NCBI GenBank assembly: GCA_035559795.1
Contig: DATMAR010000002.1
Span: forward strand, 48,820-112,819
Direction of reading: 5' to 3'
Source: Fimbriimonadales bacterium
GTDB taxonomy: Bacteria > Armatimonadota > Fimbriimonadia > Fimbriimonadales > ATM1
Length of the DNA: 64,000 nt
The position numbers and the translations under genes are program-made. The notes under the pieces were generated by a model. It saw only the letters and a list, made by a program, of their open reading frames with translations, had not been told where the DNA came from and searched no databases. Below are positions 57,041 through 64,000 of this stretch, piece after piece (the first letter of the stretch is position 1; each line of letters starts with the position of its first letter).

Positions 57041-59452
57041 TTAGCGCGTCTTCTGTGAAGCCATGCGACGAGGGTTCGAGGTGGTTGGACGAGGGTGTTC
57101 AAGAACGCGATGGACTTGTCCCTTCTGCGCCTTTTGTTCCCCTATCTTTATATCTGGGATATCCGGGCGATAGAAAATTCCATACTCCTTCGGCATTCCG
57201 TAGAGATCTGGACGAAGATACTTTCCCTTATATTCTTCAGGCTTCTCCTGTTCCGTCACGAACCCATACTTCTGAACCCAGAGGTCGTTCCGTACGGCTT
57301 CCACTCGCCACGAGACTTCCACGTGCGGCATGCTAGTGCGAATCACGAAATGGTTGTTCTGGATTTTGCGTACAACCCTTGCCTGGACAAACTCCTCACC
57401 TGCGCCATCAATCACTGTGATTTGATAGCGGAAGTCGCGGTTGATAGATTCGAAGTAGTCGGGCAGTTGTACGTTCGCATAGCCCTGCGCATCAGTAACC
57501 ACATTTCCGCTGTATACGTTATAGGGCTCGGGACCTTCCGTGCAGAAATGGTTGAGGTAGTGTGTTTCAGGCATCAGTGGGTGGTCTATTTGGAACGATT
57601 TTGTGCCAGTAGCAGCGAAGTTTCCAGAGGAGTATACGCCGTAGCCTGATGTACTGTCGCTACGCCCTACTACGCCATAGGTGGTGCCGCTTATGGCAGT
57701 TGCCCAGCCAAGCACGCCACGACCGTTGGTGCTGTCGCTTTGCGCATACACACCGTAGTTGATACCGTTGTTGGCAGGAGCATATCCCACTACGCCTAAA
57801 CCGTTGGTGCTTTCACTTCGGCCATACACCCCGTTTGTAGAGCCACTGGTGGCAGTGACATAGCCATATACGCCCCTACCCGAGGTGCTAGCGCTTTGCC
57901 CCCACACGCCGTAGGTTGCACCACTACCTGCGGTTGCCCAGCCATTAACAGCTATGCCCGATGTGCTGTCGCTTTGAAACCGCCCGCCGTAGGTGGTCCC
58001 GCTTGAAGCAGTTGCCCAGCCAAAGATGCCTCTGCCTTCAGTGCTGGCGCTTTGTCCATACACGCCGTAGTTAGTGCCACTGGTGGCGTATGCCCAGCCA
58101 TACACGCCCCTACCGGAAACGCTTGTACCATAAACACCCCAGCCGGAGCCATCTTGCGACCCCCATACGCCAATGCCTGAGCCGCCAATACCCTGATTGA
58201 GCCCGCGCACAGCTGCTGAATAACTACCCGGCGTAGTGGAACTCACTTCGCCTAACACGCCCACGGCATAGTTTTCGGTAGAGTTCGTGATGCCGTACAT
58301 TCCAGGGGCTGTGCCCGTTGTTGCTTGATGAACCCCATACACACCCGTGCCGGAAGTGCTAGCGCTTTGCCCATACATGCCGTAGGTGGGGCCACTGTTG
58401 GCAGTGGCATAGCCAAAAACGCCTTTGCCGGAGGTACTAGCGCTTTCAAAACGCCCGCCGTAGGTTGTGCCGCTTGTGGCAGAGGCATAGCCAAACACAC
58501 CCCAGCCCGAAGTGCTGTAGCTTTGCCCAAACACGCCGTAGGTTGTGCCGCTGCTAGAAGAGGCATAGCCATACACGCCTCTGCCGGAGGTACTATCGCT
58601 TTCAAAACGCCCACCGTAGGTTACACCACTTGCGGCAGTGTGAATCCCGTAAATGGCTCGCCCTCCGCTACTTGTTACTACATGTAGGGAATATACAGGA
58701 CTGCTCGTTCCAACCCCCACATTACCCGCGTTGTAGAAAATGTCACTTCCCGATGCTTGCCAAAAAGCATCGCGCAGGTCTGCGTCGGGTGACCATGCAG
58801 AACCGCTCCACTTCAACACCTGACCTATGGCAGGAGCAGTGCTCGCTACCGCGTAACCCTGCAAACCATCCACCAACGGGTTAGGATACGTCCCGAACAA
58901 ATCGCCTCCAGCAGTTCCTGAAGGAGGAGGAAGAGACTGCCAAGTCCCGTTCCCGGAAGCATCGCTCGTCAAAACACGACCTGCCGCAGCGTCTATGGAC
59001 ATTTGAAACGCATTCGTCTTGATCGCACCAGCAATCAGTGTCCCAGAAATGTTCACATGACCCGTCTGCTGTATTCCAGGTGTCTCCGATTGAAGCAAAA
59101 CAACGCCTGTTGCATCACGATTTTCCTTTTGGAGACTCCCCGGGATTGCGCTCGGCAGCGTCACCAAAACGTAATACTCCTTGCCTTCTATGAGCTCACC
59201 TGCGTACAAAGACGCCGTGTAAATGCCATCTTTTACATCAGCAGTCGAAACGCTCCGGTAGGCGAGAACCTCCGTATCTTTGTCAAAGAAGTTGAACGCC
59301 AATTCGGCATAGCCATCGGGGACGGATTTCCCCTTCACACTGCCGAACATCGTCAACGTTCGCTCTTGTGCAGAAACGTATCTGGGCAAAACCAACCAGT
59401 TTATTGCAACCGATGTGATAACCGCCCCTAACAAAATAAATAGTAATTTCAT
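57041..59452 (-). CDS. large fibre-like repeat surface protein (paralogue 2)
   Basis: 803 residues, ATG after AAGGAG. The signal helix (MKLLFILLGAVITSVAINWL), the beta domain to about residue 145, one GGDLFGTYPNPLVDGLQG module, a GNVGVGTSSPVYSLHV module, and about 15 repeats of the YGVYGQSASTSGRGVYG type precede the C-terminal KSFQIDHPLMPETHYLNHF domain. N- and C-terminal ends are very similar to the 995-residue protein 14 kb away, with a shorter middle. It may be an extracellular repetitive adhesin or fibre; substrate or partner is unknown. Confidence 0.85.
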   Translation of the reverse strand: MKLLFILLGAVITSVAINWLVLPRYVSAQERTLTMFGSVKGKSVPDGYAELAFNFFDKDTEVLAYRSVSTADVKDGIYTASLYAGELIEGKEYYVLVTLPSAIPGSLQKENRDATGVVLLQSETPGIQQTGHVNISGTLIAGAIKTNAFQMSIDAAAGRVLTSDASGNGTWQSLPPPSGTAGGDLFGTYPNPLVDGLQGYAVASTAPAIGQVLKWSGSAWSPDADLRDAFWQASGSDIFYNAGNVGVGTSSPVYSLHVVTSSGGRAIYGIHTAASGVTYGGRFESDSTSGRGVYGYASSSSGTTYGVFGQSYSTSGWGVFGYASATSGTTYGGRFESASTSGKGVFGYATANSGPTYGMYGQSASTSGTGVYGVHQATTGTAPGMYGITNSTENYAVGVLGEVSSTTPGSYSAAVRGLNQGIGGSGIGVWGSQDGSGWGVYGTSVSGRGVYGWAYATSGTNYGVYGQSASTEGRGIFGWATASSGTTYGGRFQSDSTSGIAVNGWATAGSGATYGVWGQSASTSGRGVYGYVTATSGSTNGVYGRSESTNGLGVVGYAPANNGINYGVYAQSDSTNGRGVLGWATAISGTTYGVVGRSDSTSGYGVYSSGNFAATGTKSFQIDHPLMPETHYLNHFCTEGPEPYNVYSGNVVTDAQGYANVQLPDYFESINRDFRYQITVIDGAGEEFVQARVVRKIQNNHFVIRTSMPHVEVSWRVEAVRNDLWVQKYGFVTEQEKPEEYKGKYLRPDLYGMPKEYGIFYRPDIPDIKIGEQKAQKGQVHRVLEHPRPTTSNPRRMASQKTR

Positions 59453-59780
59453 CGTTCTTCTCCTTTTGAACTTTTGACCCTGGCACCTGTTTTCATGCCG
59501 GGGACTACAAACATTATATAGCCGTTCTTTGCCAACCTGTCAGGGGTTTTTCGATTATTCGATAACACTGTAACTTTTTCAGAACGAGTGCGTTTGTAAA
59601 AACCCTGTATATTTCCAAACCTTGGTACACTTGCTTGCTAAAGGGTTTATCTGTTGTTTGACAGGATAATTTATTTAACTTTTCCGCTTTGTATTTAAGA
59701 GGGTGCCCAGTACTGCAAAAACGTATTCGTCAAAGTTTAGAAAAACGAACGAAATAACGCCGCAACGATGAGGTGGTTTC
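59453..59780. other. leader region of paralogue 2 with hairpin
   Basis: 328 bases between paralogue 2 and the PDZ protein gene, holding a hairpin at 59478-59503 and A/T-rich DNA. No gene is seen. Confidence 0.6.
59478..59503 (-). promoter_or_regulatory. hairpin in the 5' leader of paralogue 2
   Basis: ccctggca and tgccgggg pair as an 8-bp stem (one G-U) with a 10-base loop, 26 bases before the start codon. It corresponds to the longer perfect hairpin at 43794 in front of paralogue 1. Confidence 0.5.
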
Positions 59781-60908
59781 TTAACTCGTCGGTGTCAAGA
59801 TTCGTCGGAGTTGTACGCGGCTCGTGCGTGGGTCGTTCTGAACTTCTACATTCAATGTAATCTCTTTTCCCTCTCGAATCACCACGAGTCGAATCATGCT
59901 TCCCAATGGCTGATGAAATAAATAGCCGGCAAAATCGAACTGTGAACGAATGTCTTTATTATTCGCACGTATAATGATATCACCGGCGCGTAATCCAGCA
60001 CGCATGGCGGGACTTCCTGGAGCCAAATCCGTAATTCGCGCTCCATTCGGTGCGTTCGTGAAGTAAGCACCAATCCAAGGATGACGAACGAATCCTTCTT
60101 TTAAAAATCCATCTACCACTCTTTGCAAAACGATTCCCGATAACGAATAAGCGGTCATCGCACCATGAGGAGCCAAAGTTTTCACCGCACCGACAGGTGC
60201 AGAAACAGAAGACGGCTTTTCTTCACGAGCGACACTTTCACGCGGGACACGTTTGTTTTCAGTCTTTTCTGTGGAAATTAAGGAAGCGACTAAAATTCCC
60301 ACCCAATTCCCTTGCGAATCGAAGACGGGCGATGCTCCAATCGGCTGCCAAGGCATTTCGAATCGAATTTCCGTTAGTGGCGCATATCTTCTGCTCGGTG
60401 AAAGAACACCGATTACAGAACTATTCGAAATTTCGGCGCGCACAGGACCTCGAGGAAGCAAAACAAGCACAACAGGATGAGAAGGAAATGAGACCTTCGC
60501 TACTGAAATCGCAGACTTCGGAAAATTTTCTAATTGAATCAAAGCAAGGTCAGTTACAGGGTCGTACGCCTCTACTTTGCAAGGCACTCGAGCTCCATTT
60601 GTTAATTTCGCTTCGAGCATAAAACGCGGAGATCCGTCTCCACCGAATGCAACTTCACCCGTCGTGATTGCTTTTCCGTTTTCGGAAATCACGACCGCTT
60701 GTCCTAAAGCGACACCGGCTTGGGAAAGCATTACGACAGAAGGTGAAACCCTCTCGACCAACTCACGACTCAACGGTTGGATGAGTCCGTCTTGCGGGAG
60801 TGACACGACAAAGGACACCGGAATAGGCTCTTCTGATGGAACTTGAGACACTCCGCCTGTTCCGCTCAATAAGATGAACGAGATGCTAACCGCCAACCGA
60901 TACATCAT
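59781..60908 (-). CDS. HtrA-like PDZ protein with lost protease triad
   Basis: About 375 residues. A signal sequence (RLAVSISFILLSGTG) is followed by a trypsin-like fold: the His motif reads ITTGEVAF (Glu85 where HtrA has His), YDPVTDLAL keeps the Asp, and the Ser motif is PIGASPVFD, so the usual GNSGGP is missing and the catalytic Ser is Gly191. A PDZ domain (about residues 280-350, GARITDLAPGSPAMRAGLRAGDIII) is intact. It is probably a periplasmic binding or sensing protein, not a protease. It overlaps the anti-sigma gene stop and starts at an ATG (60908) 12 bases after GGAGG. Confidence 0.8.
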   Translation of the reverse strand: MMYRLAVSISFILLSGTGGVSQVPSEEPIPVSFVVSLPQDGLIQPLSRELVERVSPSVVMLSQAGVALGQAVVISENGKAITTGEVAFGGDGSPRFMLEAKLTNGARVPCKVEAYDPVTDLALIQLENFPKSAISVAKVSFPSHPVVLVLLPRGPVRAEISNSSVIGVLSPSRRYAPLTEIRFEMPWQPIGASPVFDSQGNWVGILVASLISTEKTENKRVPRESVAREEKPSSVSAPVGAVKTLAPHGAMTAYSLSGIVLQRVVDGFLKEGFVRHPWIGAYFTNAPNGARITDLAPGSPAMRAGLRAGDIIIRANNKDIRSQFDFAGYLFHQPLGSMIRLVVIREGKEITLNVEVQNDPRTSRVQLRRILTPTS

Positions 60909-61665
60909 CAGGTGATTTAACCTCCACAGCACCAGCAGGAAATCCGGTTTTTCCTGGTTGGATGATTACGACTGATGCCGAAGTATTGTCTTCGCTACTC
61001 ACTGCTTCGATGCTACTATTCCCTGCTCCTAATGACGCAGCAAGAACCACCTCGGAAACTTCCTCGACCGCCGAGTTTTCAGATGTTTTCTTTTCCGTAA
61101 TTTTTGGAACAGAAGTTGCTACCAATAAAGGCTTTTTCTTAGTTTTTAGTTTCTTCGGAATATCAGCCCCCCCATTAGCATTCGCCATAGATTTCTGATT
61201 GTTTTCAGGTTTTACAATTCCTTCCTCCGTCGGAGCAAAAGTGTTCGGCGAAGTGTAAGCAGCGCCGTTTTCAATCCCCTCTGAGGAAGGTTTTGAATCG
61301 TTCGAGAGGTTAGCGGCAACGAATTTCGTCGAAGAATCTCGAGGATAATAATTCGGTAACAGTAACGCTAAAGAAACCACCGCCACGAAAAAAGCACTGA
61401 ATGCGAATGCTCGTGCGAGGGTCAGCCGCGTCGCCATTCGCAGTTCTCGTGAAAGAATCGCTTCTCGAAGGCGAGCACTGTCGAAGAATGAAACGGGTGC
61501 TTCGGGCAACGATTTGATTGCCTCTGCGCAGCGTTTAAAGTCCTGAAATACGTTTTTACAATAAGTGCAGGATTCGACATGTGCGAGGGAGCGGTCTTTC
61601 TCGGCCTCGTCCAATTCGCCGTAAGCCAATAAAATAATTTTTTCTTCGTATTTACATCTTTTCAT
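60886..61665 (-). CDS. zinc-finger anti-sigma factor, membrane-anchored
   Basis: 259 residues. The N-terminal AHVESCTYCKN carries the HxxxCxxC zinc motif of the ZAS anti-sigma domain (about residues 25-40). A membrane helix (FAFSAFFVAVVSLALLLPNYY) comes near residue 95; the rest is a Ser/Asn/Glu-rich extracytoplasmic tail of about 140 residues. It should hold the sigma factor at the membrane and release it on an envelope signal, in the way of RseA or RsrA-type proteins. It starts within the sigma stop (ATGA). Confidence 0.9.
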   Translation of the reverse strand: MKRCKYEEKIILLAYGELDEAEKDRSLAHVESCTYCKNVFQDFKRCAEAIKSLPEAPVSFFDSARLREAILSRELRMATRLTLARAFAFSAFFVAVVSLALLLPNYYPRDSSTKFVAANLSNDSKPSSEGIENGAAYTSPNTFAPTEEGIVKPENNQKSMANANGGADIPKKLKTKKKPLLVATSVPKITEKKTSENSAVEEVSEVVLAASLGAGNSSIEAVSSEDNTSASVVIIQPGKTGFPAGAVEVKSPDDVSVGG

Positions 61666-62312
61666 TTTTGCGATTTTTCCTCCTTGCCTTCGCCTAAAAG
61701 CGGGATGAGTCTATCGCGCAATGCCCTTCTGGCACGCAGAACTCGAAGTTTCGCCCCACCGACTGAACAGCCCAATATTTCAGCAATCTCGTGATAATCT
61801 TTTTCCTCGAAATCACGCAAAATCAATACACTTCTGTGATGAGCAGGCATCCCCAGGAGCGCTTTTCGAACTATTTCTGCTCGACGTTCGCGTTCCATCT
61901 CCTCAGTCGGGTTTATTGTTTTCCCTATCGTCATCCATTCGAGCGCTCCCGCGGCTTCTTGCTGTTCGAGAGATGCCCTGCGTGAATTCATCCTTACACG
62001 GTCAGTGCATAAGTTCATAGCAATTCGCACTATCCAGGTCGAAAACTTCGCTTGTTTTCGAAAACGATGAAGGTTTTGGAATGCCCTCACGAATGCTTCT
62101 TGGGTGATATCCTCCGCTTCATCTCGAGAATGCAACATCTGATACACATATCGGTAAACGGTCAGGCGATGCTCCGCGTATAACCTTTCGAAAGCCTGGT
62201 AATCCCCTTCACGCGCTGCAGCAACCAACACTTCGTCGGTTATCCCTCCTGTAAGCGAGGCGGCATGAGACATCGTGGCTTCCATTTCGAGGTCCTTTTC
62301 TTGTTCTGTCAT
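61662..62312 (-). CDS. ECF sigma factor, RpoE-like
   Basis: 216 residues. Region 2 is VYRYVYQMLHSRDEAEDITQEAFVRAFQNLHRF and region 4 ends in EIAEILGCSVGGAKLRVLRARRALRDRL. The N-terminal 20 residues (EQEKDLEMEATMSHAAS) are extra. It is the first gene of an operon with an anti-sigma factor and an HtrA-like PDZ protein, the arrangement of an envelope-stress module. It is divergent from the DNA glycosylase gene, about 90 bases away. Confidence 0.93.
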   Translation of the reverse strand: MTEQEKDLEMEATMSHAASLTGGITDEVLVAAAREGDYQAFERLYAEHRLTVYRYVYQMLHSRDEAEDITQEAFVRAFQNLHRFRKQAKFSTWIVRIAMNLCTDRVRMNSRRASLEQQEAAGALEWMTIGKTINPTEEMERERRAEIVRKALLGMPAHHRSVLILRDFEEKDYHEIAEILGCSVGGAKLRVLRARRALRDRLIPLLGEGKEEKSQK

Positions 62313-62402
62313 ATGCTTGACGCCTCAAACCGTTTCGAGTTACCATTAGAGGTAGATGTTCTATTTCTCCCTGTTGCCCGAAAATGAGTTTGCTCTAATT
62401 CC

Positions 62403-63017
62403 ATGACGGAGTCTCTCTGGCGAATCGTCTCTTTGCCAGCCGTCGAGGCTGCCCCCTTGCTGTTAGGATGCATTTTTCGCTTTGGAAAGACAGCCGGAAA
62501 AATCGTCGAAGTCGAAGCCTACAGCGAAGAAGACCCGGCGAGCCATTCTTTTGGAGGAATGCGGCATAGAAATCGTCACATGTTCCTCGGACCTGGGCAT
62601 CTTTACGTGTATCGGAGTTATGGTGTGCATTGGTGCGTGAATATCGTGGTAGGAGCCGAAGGTTCAGGGGAGGCTGTTCTTATCCGATCTCTCGAACCTA
62701 CTATGGGTATATCTACGATGAAAAGACGCCGAAATTGTTCCGATTTATCCCGTTTATGCTGTGGTCCGGGCTGCGTTGCGGCTGCAATGGGAATCACAGG
62801 CAAACATAGTGGCTTACTCCTCGGAGAAGGCATTGCCGATTTAGAACCGCCGTCGGAACCCATTCCAATAATGGTAAGCACTCGCATAGGAATACGAAAG
62901 GCTGCTGACTGGCAAAGAAGGTTTTTCATCGCGGGAAATCCCTATGTAAGCCACAACAAAAGGGGGAAGGAATTCGTTGTGCCAGTGGGGGTCATGGGCT
63001 ATGAGGTCATGGGATAA
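62403..63017 (+). CDS. 3-methyladenine DNA glycosylase (AAG/MPG family)
   Basis: 204 residues. KIVEVEAYSEEDPASHSFGGMRHRNRHMFLGPGHLYVYRSYGVHWCVNIV is the core of the family, with the catalytic Glu in EVEAY and the base-flipping YRSYG. It removes alkylated purines (3-methyladenine, hypoxanthine) from DNA. It is the single-domain type, not the AlkA HhH type. The ATG at 62403 is preceded by TCTAATTCC with no strong ribosome site. It is divergent from the RpoE-like operon and may share control. Confidence 0.95.
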   Translation: MTESLWRIVSLPAVEAAPLLLGCIFRFGKTAGKIVEVEAYSEEDPASHSFGGMRHRNRHMFLGPGHLYVYRSYGVHWCVNIVVGAEGSGEAVLIRSLEPTMGISTMKRRRNCSDLSRLCCGPGCVAAAMGITGKHSGLLLGEGIADLEPPSEPIPIMVSTRIGIRKAADWQRRFFIAGNPYVSHNKRGKEFVVPVGVMGYEVMG

Positions 63018-63119
63018 GTAATGAAGATAAAATGGTTTTTATAAAAGGATAGTGGTTTTTAGAAGACAAACGACTCCACAAAAAGAACTGAAAAAAACGA
63101 ATTCGTTGAAAGAAAACTT

Positions 63120-64000
63120 ATGATTCCTCTTACATTTCCTCGCAGAAAAAGCAAAGCAGTCCGAATTGGTGATATCACCGTCGGAGGAGGTAGCCCTATC
63201 GCTGTTCAAAGCATGCTCACGGAGGAGACTAAAAACATCGAAACATGCGTTGAACAGGCAATTGCGCTTCATCGAGAAGGATGCGAAATCGTAAGAATCA
63301 CCACTCCTTCACTGAGTGAGGCAGAATGCCTCGAAGAGATCTGCAAAAAAATCATCGAACGATACCGGCGCATTCCCATCGTCGCCGATGTCCATCACCA
63401 AGGCACAGCCATTGCAGTCGAAGCGGCGAAGCATGCCGATAAGGTTCGCATCAACCCCGGTCTTTTCGTTTATCGAAAACCGACGGGAAAAGAAGAATTC
63501 ACTCCTGAAGAACACGAAGAAGAGCGACGAATCATCGAAGAAAACCTCGTACCCGTCATCGAAGGGTGTAAAAAACGAAACATCGCGATGCGCATCGGGG
63601 TCAATCATGGTTCTCTTTCCGAGCGGATGTTAGTTACTTATGGCGATACACCGGAAGGGATGGTGGAAAGCGCAATGGAATACGTGCGCATTTGCGAAAA
63701 ACACGGATTCACGAACTTGGTTATTTCTCTAAAGGCTTCTCGAGTTCCGATAATGCTCGCAGCGAACCGAATGCTTTCGCAAAAAACGAATTACCCGATA
63801 CATTTAGGAGTTACAGAAGCGGGAGACGGGCAATATGCGAGGGTGAAATCCACCGCTGGCATCGGGACGCTTTTGGCAGAAGGAATCGGCGATACGATTC
63901 GCATTTCTTTAGCGGAGGACCCGATTCATGAAATTTCCGTTTGCTATGATTTATTGCAAGCCCTCGGATTGAGACGCACGAAAACGGAATTCATCGCTTG
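63120..64000 (+). CDS. ispG: 4-hydroxy-3-methylbut-2-enyl diphosphate synthase (partial, 5' part)
   Basis: 293 codons from the ATG at 63120 run off the right edge. The TIM-barrel part is present: PIAVQSMLTEETK, IVADVHHQGTA, KVRINPGLF, IGVNHGSLSERM and KASRVPIMLAA; the 4Fe-4S C-terminal domain lies outside. The segment GMVESAMEYVRICEKHGFTNLVISLKASRVP and the extended helix (EEHEEERRIIEENLVPVIEG) match the cyanobacterial-type IspG. It makes HMBPP in the MEP isoprenoid pathway using reduced ferredoxin/flavodoxin. Confidence 0.95.
   Translation, partial: MIPLTFPRRKSKAVRIGDITVGGGSPIAVQSMLTEETKNIETCVEQAIALHREGCEIVRITTPSLSEAECLEEICKKIIERYRRIPIVADVHHQGTAIAVEAAKHADKVRINPGLFVYRKPTGKEEFTPEEHEEERRIIEENLVPVIEGCKKRNIAMRIGVNHGSLSERMLVTYGDTPEGMVESAMEYVRICEKHGFTNLVISLKASRVPIMLAANRMLSQKTNYPIHLGVTEAGDGQYARVKSTAGIGTLLAEGIGDTIRISLAEDPIHEISVCYDLLQALGLRRTKTEFIA

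Overview
The window looks like chromosomal DNA of a moderate-GC, Gram-negative-type (diderm) bacterium. Lipoproteins, a LolA-independent mix of secreted proteins, type IV pilin-like proteins, an ABC-2 polysaccharide exporter and several ECF sigma/anti-sigma modules are present. The gene mix (prepilin-type proteins, a large HExxH metalloprotease of the DUF5117 type, paralogous fibre-like repeat proteins, HAF repeats, cyanobacterial-type IspG, a GyrA of the HPHGxxVIYPT type) reminds me of Armatimonadota (Fimbriimonadia) or a neighbouring lineage. This is a tentative assignment from protein character only. No phage, insertion sequence, integrase, CRISPR array or rRNA was found; one tRNA (Thr-CGT) is present.

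Layout. 0-8.8 kb: end of an unknown gene, a tiny lipoprotein, a two-ACT protein, a RecA/KaiC-like ATPase, tRNA-Thr, a prepilin-like protein overlapping an amidohydrolase, a zinc metalloprotease, galE and an isolated nuoB-nuoI pair. 8.9-16.6 kb: cstA, a phosphoribosyltransferase plus alpha/beta-hydrolase pair, a CapA-like protein, a DapA-family aldolase with an ABC polysaccharide exporter, and an Ig-like surface protein. 16.9-25.4 kb: gyrA, three secreted proteins (HAF repeats, M14 carboxypeptidase, lipoprotein), a DtxR regulator and alr. 25.4-35.4 kb: a GT-C-like membrane protein, a DUF2993-like lipoprotein, a YgfZ-like protein, CIRCE-controlled groES-groEL, a 22-residue-repeat protein, a pilin-like protein, galK and a LuxR-type regulator behind a tiny ORF. 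35.6-40.4 kb: a minus-strand run from a VKOR-DsbA fusion through mnmA to an AI-2E family permease.

40.7-59.5 kb is framed by two paralogous, same-orientation fibre-like proteins (995 and 803 aa). Between them lie a CHAP hydrolase, three tandem ECF sigma paralogues each with its own terminator, tyrosine-catabolism genes (hpd, FAH-family), an M16 peptidase, ACT-aspartate kinase, a sigma/small partner/dnaN operon and divergent recJ. 59.8-62.3 kb is an RpoE-like operon (sigma, zinc-finger anti-sigma, PDZ protein with a lost protease triad), followed by an AAG-type DNA glycosylase and the 5' part of ispG.

The intergenic DNA carries at least three families of short palindromic repeats, and G7-8/C7-8 homopolymers are conspicuously frequent, mostly inside genes. 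No single locus is clearly a new system. The best candidates for new biology are the ECF sigma trio with its shared upstream element, the dnaN operon under an ECF sigma gene, and the sigma/anti-sigma/dead-protease operon.
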